From CAVORB01 sp963698495 (GTDB lineage Bacteria; Pseudomonadota; Gammaproteobacteria; Chromatiales; Chromatiaceae), in the NCBI GenBank assembly GCA_963698495.1, contig CAVORB010000013.1, positions 248,001 through 312,000 of the forward strand: a stretch of 64,000 bases of DNA. Direction: 5' to 3'. Made by a program: the position numbers and the translations under genes. The notes beneath the pieces were generated by a model that was not told where the DNA came from, searched no databases, and was given only the letters and a program-made list of their open reading frames with translations. This document shows positions 7,271-15,861 of this stretch, one piece after another. The first letter of the stretch is position 1. Each line of letters begins with the position of its first letter.

Positions 7271-8719
7271 CTAGTCCTCGGTAAGGAGTTTGTGCTCTCC
7301 GACCCGCATGATCTTCATGATGTTGGTCTGGCCTTCGACGCCGGAACGGTCGCCCTTGGTGATGATCACCAGATCGCCTTCGCGCACCGTGCCGCGCCGC
7401 AACAGCTCTTCGATGACCTCCCGGTTGACCTCGTGGATATCGGTGCTGGCGACGTCGAAGTTTACCGGATAGACGCCGCGAAAAAGCGTGACCTTTCTGC
7501 GGGTTGTCACGTGCCTCGTCAATGCGTAGACGGGGATGCCGGAGCTGATGCGCGACATCCATTTCACCGTCGACCCGCTCTCGGTGAGGGCGGCGATCGC
7601 CTTTACCCCGAGGTGATTGGCCGTGTACATGGTGGCCATGGCGATGGCCTCGTCGACGCGACCGAAGACCGAGTCGAGCCGGTGCCCCGAGCGGCGGGCG
7701 CTGCTGTGCTTCTCCGCCTCGGAGCAGATGCGGTGCATGGCCTCGACGACCTTGACCGGGTTGCGGCCTACCGAGGTCTCGGCGGAAAGCATGACTGCGT
7801 CGGTTCCGTCCAGCACGGCATTCGCCACGTCGAACACCTCGGCCCGGGTCGGGATCGGGCTGTCGATCATGGACTGCATCATCTGGGTCGCGGTGATGAC
7901 CACATTGTTGAGCTCGCGCGCCCGGCTGACGATCTGTTTCTGGACCGCCGGCAGCTCAGCATCCCCGATCTCCACGCCCAGGTCGCCGCGGGCGACCATG
8001 ATGGCGTCGGCGGCGTTGATGATATCGTCGATGCCGCGCAGGGCCTCGGCACGCTCGATCTTGGCGACGATGCCGCCCGCACCGCCCACCTCCTGGAAAA
8101 TCTCCCGCGCCAGGCGCACGTCGTCGGCATTGCGCACGAAGGAGACGGCCAGGTAATCGGCCTCGATCTCCGCCGCAAAGCGGATATCATCCATGTCCTT
8201 GCTGGTCAGCGCGGGGGCGGATAGTCCACCGCCTTTCTTGTTGATTCCCTTGTTGTCCGACAGCTTGCCGCCGACTACCACCTTGCACCGAATGCCGTTG
8301 CCGACGACCTCGTCCACCCAGAGCTCGATGGCGCCGTCGTCCAACAGCAGGGTGTCGCCACGCGCGACGTCACCGGCGAGATCGGGGTAAGTCGTTCCCA
8401 CCCGTTCACGGTCTCCCCCATCCAGGGGGCAATCGGCGTCGAGGCAGAAAAGGTCTCCCTGGGCCAGCTCCACCGCGCCCTCGACGAAGCGCCCGATTCG
8501 GATCTTCGGTCCCTGGAGATCCATCAGGACCCCGACATGACGGCCAAAGGCCGAGGCGCGATCGCGAATCAGCGCGGCGCGCTCGCGATGGCGCTGGTGG
8601 GTATCGTGGGAAAGATTCAGGCGGACGACGTCGACACCGGCGGCGACGAGATCATCCATGATCTTGACCGAATCCGTGGCCGGACCGAGGGTGGCAACGA
8701 TCTTGGTGCGTCTGGGCAT
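7271..8719 (-). CDS. pyk: Pyruvate kinase
   Basis: The 482-residue protein begins MPRRTKIVATLGPATDS, the PEP-binding strand of pyruvate kinase. VDVVRLNLSHD, VAKIERAEAL, MVARGDLGVEI and the Mg/K-binding ITATQMMQSMI follow in the expected order. The C-terminal allosteric domain includes ALTESGSTVKWMSR and ends with GDLVIITKGD. The enzyme makes pyruvate and ATP from phosphoenolpyruvate. It sits between pgk and fba, as in several autotrophic gammaproteobacteria, so transcription of this exit reaction is tied to that of the Calvin/gluconeogenic enzymes. Confidence 0.96.
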   Translation of the reverse strand: MPRRTKIVATLGPATDSVKIMDDLVAAGVDVVRLNLSHDTHQRHRERAALIRDRASAFGRHVGVLMDLQGPKIRIGRFVEGAVELAQGDLFCLDADCPLDGGDRERVGTTYPDLAGDVARGDTLLLDDGAIELWVDEVVGNGIRCKVVVGGKLSDNKGINKKGGGLSAPALTSKDMDDIRFAAEIEADYLAVSFVRNADDVRLAREIFQEVGGAGGIVAKIERAEALRGIDDIINAADAIMVARGDLGVEIGDAELPAVQKQIVSRARELNNVVITATQMMQSMIDSPIPTRAEVFDVANAVLDGTDAVMLSAETSVGRNPVKVVEAMHRICSEAEKHSSARRSGHRLDSVFGRVDEAIAMATMYTANHLGVKAIAALTESGSTVKWMSRISSGIPVYALTRHVTTRRKVTLFRGVYPVNFDVASTDIHEVNREVIEELLRRGTVREGDLVIITKGDRSGVEGQTNIMKIMRVGEHKLLTED

Positions 8720-8809
8720 GATATCCGGTTGCTAGCCCTTAACCTTCGGCACTGCTCGCCTGCGCCCGCCGCCGGTGGCGGGCGCGGCCGATGGCTGACG
8801 GCTGATTGC

Positions 8810-9991
8810 TCAGTCCGCCGCGCGCTGCTCGAGCATGGCCACCGCGGGCAGCGTCTTCCCCTCGAGGTACTCGAGGAACGCCCCGCCGGCGGTGGAGATA
8901 TAGGACACCTTGTCGTAGATGTCATACTTCTGGATGGCGGCGATCGTGTCACCGCCGCCGGCGAGACTGAATCCGGAGGCGTTGGCGATGGCCATGGACA
9001 CGGTCTTGGTGCCTTCTCCGAACTGGTCGAACTCGAACACGCCAACCGGCCCGTTCCAGACGATGGTACCTGCCTTGGCGATGATGTCAGCCAGCTCTTG
9101 CGCCGACTTGGGGCCGATATCGAAGATCATATCGTCGTCGGCCACGTCCCCAGCGTCTTTCGTCACCGCCGGCTCGTTCTCGTCGAATTTCTTGCCACAG
9201 ACCACGTCTACCGCGATGGGGATGGTGGCGCCGCGGGCGCTCATCTTCTCCATCAGGGTTTGGGCGGTGGGGATCAGGTCATGCTCGCACAGAGACTTGC
9301 CGACGTTCTTGCCGGCCGCAGCGAGGAAGGTGTTGGCGATGCCGCCTCCCACCACCAGCTGGTCGACCTTCTCGGACAAGGCCTCGAGCACGGTGAGCTT
9401 GGTGGAGACCTTGGAGCCGCCGACGATGGCAACCATTGGGCGGGCAGGATTCGCCAGGGCCTTCGCCAAGGCGTCCAGCTCCTCGGCCAGAAGCAGCCCC
9501 GCGCAGGCGATGGGGGCGAACTTCCCGGCGCCGTGGGTCGAGGCCTGGGCCCGGTGCGCGGTGCCGAAGGCATCCATCACGAACACGTCGCACAGGGCCG
9601 CATACTTCTTCGACAGGGCCTCGTCGTCCTTCCCCTCGCCCTTGTTGAACCGGACGTTCTCGAGCAGGACGACCTGGCCGGGGGCGACCTGTGGCGGGTT
9701 CTCCAGGTAATCCTTCACCAAGGGTACCGCCTGTCCCAGCTTGGCGGACATGTCGTCGGCGATCGGCTGCATGGAGTTCTCCTCGTCCACCACGCCCTCC
9801 TCCGGACGGCCGCGGTGGGAGAAGACCATGACCTTGGCGCCCGCCTTCATGCAGTGCTCGACGGTGGGCATGGAGGCCGTGATGCGAGCGTCGGACGTCA
9901 CCTTACCGTCCTTGACGGGGACGTTGAGATCGGCCCGGATCAGCACGCGTTTCCCGGAAAGATCGAGATCGGTCAGCTTGATGAACGACAT
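8810..9991 (-). CDS. pgk: Phosphoglycerate kinase
   Basis: The 393-residue monomeric kinase transfers phosphate between 1,3-bisphosphoglycerate and ADP. The N-terminal signature GKRVLIRADLNVPVKDG, the substrate-binding MVFSHRGRPEEG, VLLENVRFNKGEG and FVMDAFGTAHRAQAST, the ATP-side PMVAIVGGSKVSTKL, and the C-terminal AGGGDTIAAIQKY and STAGGAFLEYLEGKTLP are all present. GGAGG lies 7-11 bases upstream of the ATG. It follows gap after 231 bases that include a strong hairpin. Confidence 0.97.
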   Translation of the reverse strand: MSFIKLTDLDLSGKRVLIRADLNVPVKDGKVTSDARITASMPTVEHCMKAGAKVMVFSHRGRPEEGVVDEENSMQPIADDMSAKLGQAVPLVKDYLENPPQVAPGQVVLLENVRFNKGEGKDDEALSKKYAALCDVFVMDAFGTAHRAQASTHGAGKFAPIACAGLLLAEELDALAKALANPARPMVAIVGGSKVSTKLTVLEALSEKVDQLVVGGGIANTFLAAAGKNVGKSLCEHDLIPTAQTLMEKMSARGATIPIAVDVVCGKKFDENEPAVTKDAGDVADDDMIFDIGPKSAQELADIIAKAGTIVWNGPVGVFEFDQFGEGTKTVSMAIANASGFSLAGGGDTIAAIQKYDIYDKVSYISTAGGAFLEYLEGKTLPAVAMLEQRAAD

Positions 9992-10172
9992 GGGGGTCCT
10001 CCGCGTCGACTTGTTTCGAACAACAACGATTTGGAAAGCCCTTTCGGGGCTTGCCGAATGGCTCTTGCAGGGCGAATCAGGCGCACATCAGCGAAAGGCC
10101 GGGAACCCGAGGCGATGCTTCCGCGGGCCGAAATCCGCCGCGGCCTTACGGTGGGTGAGGGCGCCCCTGCAA

Positions 10173-10192
10173 CGCCGCGGAAATCCGCGGCG
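10173..10192 (-). other. GC-rich hairpin between gap and pgk
   Basis: CGCCGCGG (10173-10180) and CCGCGGCG (10185-10192) form a perfect 8-bp stem with an AAAT loop, 31 bases past the gap stop. No T-run follows, so it is not a normal terminator. It could protect the upstream mRNA 3' end or mark a processing site and so change gap:pgk ratios. Confidence 0.45.
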
Positions 10193-10222
10193 AGGCGCGG
10201 GACGCCTAACCCAGCCTAGGGC

Positions 10223-11224
10223 CTACTTGGCAACGTGCTCCACCATGCGCAGCATGTTGCAGGTGTAGCCGTACTCGTTGTCGTACCAGGCGACCACCTT
10301 GATGAAGGTCGGATCCAGCGCGATTCCGGCCTCGGAATCGAAGATGGAAGGCGTACCCCGGCCGCGGAAGTCGGTGGAGACCACCTTCTCGTCGGTGTAG
10401 GCCAGCACGCCCGCCAGATCGCCGGACTCGGAGGCGGCCTTCATGGCGGCGCAGACCTCACCGTAGTCGGCATCCTTGCTCAGCTCGACGGTCAGGTCGA
10501 CCACGGAGACGTCGGAAGTCGGCACGCGGAAGGCCATGCCGGTCAGCTTGCCGTTCAGGTCGGGCAGGACCTTGCCCACCGCCTTGGCGGCGCCGGTGGA
10601 GGACGGGATGATGTTTTCCAGGATGCCGCGGCCGCCGCGCCAATCCTTCATGGACGGACCGTCGACGGTCTTCTGGGTGGCGGTGGCGGCGTGGACCGTG
10701 GTCATCAGACCGCGCTTGATGCCCCAGTTGTCGTGCAGCACCTTGGCGACGGGCGCCAGGCAGTTGGTGGTGCAGGAGGCGGCGGAGACGATCGCCTGGC
10801 CAGCGTAGGTGTTGTGGTTGACACCGTACACGAACATGGGGGTGGCGTCCTTGGAAGGGGCGGACTGCACGACCTTCTTGGCGCCGGCGGCGATGTGCTT
10901 CTGGCAGGTCTCCTCGGTGAGGAAGAAGCCGGTGCACTCGATGACCAGATCGGCGCCGATCTCGTCCCACTTGAGGTTGGCGGGATCGCGCTCGGCGGTC
11001 AGGCGGATGGACTTGCCGTTGACGATCATGGTGTTGCCGTCGACGGCGATGTCGCCCTGGAAGTTACCGTGGACCGAGTCGTACTTCAGCATGTAGGCCA
11101 GATAGTCCGGGTCCAGCAGGTCGTTGATGCCGACGACCTCGATATTCGGAAAGTCCTTCGCGATTGCGCGGAAAGCCATACGGCCGATGCGGCCAAACCC
11201 ATTGATGCCAACTTTGATCGTCAT
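10223..11224 (-). CDS. gap: Type I glyceraldehyde-3-phosphate dehydrogenase
   Basis: The 333-residue enzyme has the Rossmann start KVGINGFGRIGRMAFRA and the catalytic segment ASCTTNCLAPV with Cys151 as nucleophile. LMTTVHAATATQKTVDGPS, SSTGAAKAVGKVLPDLNG and the C-terminal VAWYDNEYGYTCNMLRM are standard. VVGINDLLDP keeps an Asp where NAD-preferring enzymes have one. AGGAG lies just upstream of the ATG. It is the second gene of the tkt operon and would run in the reductive direction in the Calvin cycle or oxidatively in glycolysis. Confidence 0.97.
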   Translation of the reverse strand: MTIKVGINGFGRIGRMAFRAIAKDFPNIEVVGINDLLDPDYLAYMLKYDSVHGNFQGDIAVDGNTMIVNGKSIRLTAERDPANLKWDEIGADLVIECTGFFLTEETCQKHIAAGAKKVVQSAPSKDATPMFVYGVNHNTYAGQAIVSAASCTTNCLAPVAKVLHDNWGIKRGLMTTVHAATATQKTVDGPSMKDWRGGRGILENIIPSSTGAAKAVGKVLPDLNGKLTGMAFRVPTSDVSVVDLTVELSKDADYGEVCAAMKAASESGDLAGVLAYTDEKVVSTDFRGRGTPSIFDSEAGIALDPTFIKVVAWYDNEYGYTCNMLRMVEHVAK

Positions 11225-11320
11225 TCGTTTGCTCCTGTCAGTGGAAGAGAGAATGGACCCGCCGGCGCGGGTCTGAGCGGCGGGCGCCGTTTATCCCGGC
11301 CCCCGCCCCCTGTTGCGGAT

Positions 11321-13327
11321 CTAGAGAACGCCGTTGACCGTGGCGACCAGGTTGTCCACGGTGAAGCCGAACTCTTTGAAGAGCTCCCCGGCGGGGGCGG
11401 ATTCGCCGAAGCGGTTGATGCCGAGCACGGCGCCATTGCTGCCGACGTACTTCCACCAGCCATCGGTGACGGCGGCCTCGACCGCCACGCGCGCGGTGAC
11501 GGCTCGCGGCAGCACCGACTCCCGGTACGCCTCATCCTGGGCGTCGAAGACATCGGTGGAGGGCATGGAGACGACTCGGACCGCCTTACCGCTCATGGCC
11601 TCAGCGGCCTGCACGGCGAGCTCGACCTCGGAGCCGGTGGCGATGATGATCGCGTCCGGGGTGCCGCTGCAGTCGCGCAAAACATAGCCGCCGCGCGCAA
11701 TGTCGGAAATCTGGGCCTCGGTGCGCGCCATATGCGCCAGGTTCTGACGCGAGAAGATCAGACAAGACGGGCCCGTCCGGCGCTCGATCGCGGCCTTCCA
11801 GGCAACCGCTGATTCCACCGCGTCGCAGGGCCGCCACACGCTCATGTTGGGGATCATGCGCAGGGTCGGGATCTGCTCCACGGGCTGATGGGTCGGACCG
11901 TCCTCACCCAGGCCGATGGAGTCGTGGGTGTAGACGAAGATCGACTGGATCTTCATCAGCGCCGCCATGCGCAGCGCGTTGCGGGCATATTCCGAGAACA
12001 TCAGGAAGGTGGCGCCGTAGGGTATCAAGCCGCCGTGCAGGGCCACGCCGTTCATGATCGCGGACATGCCGAACTCGCGCACGCCGTAGTAGACGTAGTT
12101 GCCCGAGGCGTCGTCCCTGGACACGCCCTTGCAGCCCGACCAGATGGTCAAATTGGAGCCGGCCAGGTCGGCCGAGCCGCCGAGAAGCTCAGGCAGCAGC
12201 GGACCATAACCATTGAGCGCGTTCTGGGACGCCTTGCGGGAGGCGATTTTCTCCGCCTTGGCGTCCACGGCCTCGATGAAGGCCTGGGACTTGTCGGCCC
12301 AGTCGCCGGGCAGCTCGCCGGCCATGCGGCGCTTGAACTCGGCGGCCTCGACCGGATAGTCGGCCTCATAGGCGGCGAAGCGCTGGTTCCAGTCCGCTTC
12401 CGCGGCGGCGCCGCGCTCCTTGGCGCTCCAGCCGTCATAGATGTGGCCCGGTACCTCGAACGGCGGATGATTCCAACCGATGGTCTCGCGGACCAACGCG
12501 ATCTCGTCGTTGCCCAAGGGGGCGCCGTGGCACTCTTCCTTGCCCTGCTTGTTCGGCGAACCGTAGCCGATGATGGTCTGGCAGCAGATCAGGGACGGCT
12601 TGTCGCCGACCGCGCGGGCCTCCTCGATCGCGGCCTTGATCGACTCGGGATCGTGGCCGTCGACGTCGCGGATCACATGCCAGCCGTACGACTCAAAGCG
12701 CTTGGGCGTGTCGTCGAGGAACCAGCCGGGGGTGTTGCCGTGACCGCGGACCTCGCCGTCGATGGAGATGTTGTTGTCATCGTAGAGGGCGATCAGCTTG
12801 CCCAGCCCAAGGGCACCGGCAAGGGAGCAGGCCTCATGGGAGATGCCTTCCATCATGCAGCCGTCACCCAGAAAGACGTAGGTGCAATGGTCGACGATCT
12901 CATGCCCGGGCCGGTTGAACTGCCCGGCGAGAACCTTCTCGGCCAGCGCCATGCCGACCGCATTGGTGATGCCCTGACCGAGCGGCCCGGTGGTGGTCTC
13001 GACGCCCGGCGCGTAACCGTACTCGGGGTGACCCGGCGTCTTGGAGTGGAGCTGACGGAACTGCTGGAGGTCATCCATGCTCACGCCGTAGCCGGTCAGG
13101 TGCAGCAGCGAATAGATGAGCATGGAGCCGTGACCATTGGAGAGGACGAAGCGGTCGCGATCCGCCCACGCGGGATTCGCTGGGTTGTGCTTCATGAAAT
13201 CGTTCCAAAGCACCTCGGCGATGTCCGCCATGCCCATGGGCGCACCGGGGTGCCCCGAATTGGCTTTCTGGACCGCATCCATGCTCAGGGCGCGGATGGC
13301 GTTAGCGAGCTCTCTGCGTGAGGACAT
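11321..13327 (-). CDS. tkt: Transketolase
   Basis: The 668-residue thiamine-diphosphate enzyme transfers two-carbon ketol units in the Calvin and pentose phosphate cycles. The N-terminal domain shows ANSGHPGAPMGMADIAEVLW, RFVLSNGHGSML and the ThDP-binding GDGCMMEGISHEA...NNISIDG. The pyrimidine domain has REFGMSAIMNGVALHGG, TLRMIPNMSVWRPCD follows, and the C-terminal domain contains IIATGSEVELAVQAAEAM. AGGAGGGAC lies directly upstream of the ATG. It is the first gene of tkt-gap-pgk-pyk-fba, preceded by a 393-base gene-free region with two dyads. Confidence 0.97.
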   Translation of the reverse strand: MSSRRELANAIRALSMDAVQKANSGHPGAPMGMADIAEVLWNDFMKHNPANPAWADRDRFVLSNGHGSMLIYSLLHLTGYGVSMDDLQQFRQLHSKTPGHPEYGYAPGVETTTGPLGQGITNAVGMALAEKVLAGQFNRPGHEIVDHCTYVFLGDGCMMEGISHEACSLAGALGLGKLIALYDDNNISIDGEVRGHGNTPGWFLDDTPKRFESYGWHVIRDVDGHDPESIKAAIEEARAVGDKPSLICCQTIIGYGSPNKQGKEECHGAPLGNDEIALVRETIGWNHPPFEVPGHIYDGWSAKERGAAAEADWNQRFAAYEADYPVEAAEFKRRMAGELPGDWADKSQAFIEAVDAKAEKIASRKASQNALNGYGPLLPELLGGSADLAGSNLTIWSGCKGVSRDDASGNYVYYGVREFGMSAIMNGVALHGGLIPYGATFLMFSEYARNALRMAALMKIQSIFVYTHDSIGLGEDGPTHQPVEQIPTLRMIPNMSVWRPCDAVESAVAWKAAIERRTGPSCLIFSRQNLAHMARTEAQISDIARGGYVLRDCSGTPDAIIIATGSEVELAVQAAEAMSGKAVRVVSMPSTDVFDAQDEAYRESVLPRAVTARVAVEAAVTDGWWKYVGSNGAVLGINRFGESAPAGELFKEFGFTVDNLVATVNGVL

Positions 13328-13552
13328 TTAGTCCCTCCTCATGTAGACGAAGACCAAAGCTTTCCGTCGGCCGCGACTGGACGCCAGCGGCATCCGGCGG
13401 CGAACGTGAGTCATTTGGTGGCGTGGCGCGCGGCAACGAAAAGGGCGTACCGCTCCCAGTCGGTCGGCATGTGATTCGTCGCTCCGGCTAGCCTTCCCCG
13501 CGGGACCGGGTACCAGAATGATCGAAAGGTCGCCTATTCTGGCGCAAAGGCA

Positions 13553-13612
13553 TAGTTTCCGACAAAGAAACTAACCTTATGAGGATAAAAAATGTTTTAT
13601 TAGTTCCTAATA
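13553..13612 (-). promoter_or_regulatory. Two inverted repeats in the tkt operon upstream region (candidate LysR/CbbR-type site)
   Basis: The 393-base gap 13328-13720 has an AT-rich block holding two perfect dyads: TAGTTTC-N7-GAAACTA (13553-13573) and TATTAG-TTC-CTAATA (13598-13612). They lie about 226-285 bases upstream of tkt. The 7-7-7 dyad and the T-N11-A spacings within it are what LysR-type regulators such as CbbR bind. The second dyad is followed on the minus strand by AAAACATTTTTT and could instead weakly terminate the upstream thioredoxin-fold gene. No -35/-10 pair is convincing. Nothing else is seen in the gap. Confidence 0.35.
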
Positions 13613-13720
13613 TTTCCATTTAGTGACGGTCCTGTGCGACCGGCGCGGCAGACCTCGGAAGGCCGCCACAGCCCGCGCGAAGTCGCACCGAAGCGCGACC
13701 GGGTCAGCCCGAAGGCCGGC

Positions 13721-14278
13721 TCAGGACTCCTTCCACTTGATGGAGCACCCCATGCTCGGGATCTGGTCGCCGGGTCCCTCTCCAGTCGCCGCCACCTGCT
13801 TCATGGCCTCGAACAGGTCCCGCCGCGCATCCTCGGGCGCGGTCTCCTTCCGGCTCTCGTCCAAGCGGCCGCGGTACTGCAGGCCCAGGCCGGCGTTGTA
13901 GCCGAAGAAATCCGGCGTGCATACCGCCCCGTAGGCTTTGGCCACCTGCTGGGTCTCGTCGAGGAGATAAGGGAAGGGGAATCGGTACTCCTCGGCGACC
14001 CGCCTCATGTTCTCGAAGGAGTCCTCCGGGTAATCCGTCGGATCGTTGGACATGATGGCCACGCAGCCGACCCCGTGCTCGGCCAGCTCACGAGCGTCGC
14101 GCACGATGCGCTCGATCACGGCCTTGACGTAGGGACAGTGGTTGCAGATGAACATGACGAGCAGACCCTTCTCCCCCTTGCAGGCGTCTCGGGTCCAAGT
14201 CCTCCCATCCACGCCGGGAAGCGCGAAGTCCGGGGCGGGCGCGCCGAAATCACAAACCGGGGGCTGTAGTGAAACCAT
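13721..14278 (-). CDS. Thioredoxin-fold (redoxin/AhpC-TSA type) protein
   Basis: The 185-residue cytoplasmic-looking protein has a peroxiredoxin/thioredoxin-like core: APAPDFALPGVDG, then FICNHCPYVKAVIERIV with a CNHC motif, then VAIMSNDPTDYPEDSFENM and AYGAVCTPDFFGYN, where CTPDFF replaces the usual cis-Pro loop. This pattern matches the thioredoxin family group often annotated as redoxin-domain proteins. A redox role is inferred from the family; the substrate is unknown. It is divergent from metK. Confidence 0.85.
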   Translation of the reverse strand: MVSLQPPVCDFGAPAPDFALPGVDGRTWTRDACKGEKGLLVMFICNHCPYVKAVIERIVRDARELAEHGVGCVAIMSNDPTDYPEDSFENMRRVAEEYRFPFPYLLDETQQVAKAYGAVCTPDFFGYNAGLGLQYRGRLDESRKETAPEDARRDLFEAMKQVAATGEGPGDQIPSMGCSIKWKES

Positions 14279-14463
14279 GGTCGAAGTCTCCAGGACAGGG
14301 TGAAACGGAAGACAGCGGGGCCAAACATGTTACCGCAACCGCCCCCGAATCCAACCAGCAGCTTTCATACCGGCCTCGACGAGGCTAAACTTGCGCGCTT
14401 TCCGATCGCTCATCATACGCTGGGCTGCCGCCCGCCAAGTAACCTCAAATTAGGTCCTGACTC

Positions 14464-15637
14464 ATGGCTAGAGACTTTATCTTCACCTCGGAGTCCGTAT
14501 CCGAGGGACATCCGGACAAGGTGGCGGATCAGATATCCGACGGGATGCTGGACGCCATCCTGACCCTGGACCCCAACCCCGAACGGGCGCGCGTCGCCTG
14601 CGAGACCATGGTCAAGACCGGCGCGGTGATCGTCGCAGGCGAGATCACCACCAGCGCCTGGGTGGATCTGGACGAGCTGGCGCGGGGGGTGGTCCGTGAC
14701 ATCGGCTACACCAGCTCCAACGTCGGATTCGACGGCTCGACCTGCGCCGTCATGTCCTTGATCGGCAAGCAGTCCGGCGACATCGCCATGGGCGTCGACC
14801 GCAGTGCCCCCGAGGAGCAGGGCGCCGGCGACCAGGGGCTGATGTTCGGCTATGCCACGAACGAGACCGACGTGCTCATGCCCGCGCCCATCACCTACGC
14901 CCATCGCCTGGTGCAGCGACAGGCGGAGATGCGCAAGGCCCACATCCTGCCGTGGCTGCGCCCCGACGCCAAGAGCCAGGTGACCCTGCGCTACGAGGAC
15001 GACAAGGTGGTCGCCATCGACGCCATCGTTCTCTCCACCCAGCACGACCCGGACGTGGACAACAAGCACCTGCGCGAGGCGGTGATGGAGAACATCATCC
15101 TGCCGATCGTGCCGGAGGAGTGGATCCACGGCGAAACCAAGTTCCATATCAACCCCACCGGCAGCTTCGTCATCGGCGGCCCCATGGGCGACTGCGGCCT
15201 GACCGGACGCAAGATCATCGTCGACACCTACGGCGGCTCCGCCCGCCACGGCGGCGGCGCCTTCTCCGGCAAGGACCCGTCCAAGGTGGACCGCTCCGCC
15301 GCCTACGCCGGGCGCTACGTGGCCAAGAACATCGTCGCCGCCGGTCTCGCCGACCGCTGCGAGATCCAGATCTCCTACGCCATCGGCGTCGCGGAGCCGA
15401 CCTCGATCAACATCGAGACCTTCGGCACCGGCAAGATCCCCGAGGACCGGATCGCGGCCCTGGTCCGCGAGCATGTTCGACCTGCGTCCGTACAGCATCA
15501 TCCGGATGCTCGACCTGGTGCGTCCCATCTACCGCAAGACCGCCGCCTACGGGCACTTCGGTCGCGAGGAGCCGGAGTTCACCTGGGAGCGCACCGACCG
15601 CGCCGCGGAGCTGCGCGAGGCGGCGGGCCTGCGCTAG
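14464..15637 (+). pseudogene. metK: S-adenosylmethionine synthetase, frameshifted near its 3' end
   Basis: MetK makes SAM from methionine and ATP. Residues 1-337 read normally from the ATG at 14464: FTSESVSEGHPDKVADQISD, GAGDQGLMFGYA (hexapeptide region) and GGGAFSGKDPSKVDRSAAY. At 15475 there is one extra base after the codons for REH. Dropping it restores FDLRPYSIIRMLDL...RKTAAYGHFGREE and a TAG at 15635-15637, giving 390 residues, the normal length. As written the frame runs on into 203 codons of unrelated sequence. MetK is normally essential, so a sequence error is more likely than decay. It heads metK-ahcY-metF. Confidence 0.93.
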
Positions 15638-15763
15638 CCGCGCGAGAACAGGAGGAAGGCGAGGGGTTTCGTTTTCGCCTCCCGGCTACCACCTTGCCCA
15701 GGGTAAGGAGCCGCCGGGAAGCGCACCCATCCATCGCGCGGCGGTTTCCGCGTCCTCCCCAGC

Positions 15764-15836
15764 GCCGAGGAGCGTTGCAACGGGGCACGACCCCGCCAGG
15801 CTCGGTGCATGGTCCCGTTTTCAAACGGCGCTCACT
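15764..15836 (+). ncRNA. S-adenosylhomocysteine (SAH) riboswitch upstream of ahcY
   Basis: The element has the conserved parts of the SAH riboswitch class in order. CCGAG (15765-15769) pairs with CTCGG (15801-15805) as P1, and the core GGAGCGTTGCAACGGGG folds with CCCCGCCAGG as P2. GAGCG (15770-15774) then pairs with CGCTC (15829-15833) as the downstream pseudoknot helix, the last at AAACGGCGCTCACT. It ends about 25 bases before the ahcY start. Known members bind SAH and switch on ahcY and other cycle genes when SAH builds up, which is the arrangement seen here. Confidence 0.93.
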
Positions 15837-15861
15837 CTGATAATCACTGGAGTTGACTACC

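Noticed and set aside
15638..15840. Extension of MetK through the metK-ahcY gap
   Set aside because: It arises only from the 15475 frameshift; the restored frame stops at 15637 and the DNA beyond holds the SAH riboswitch.
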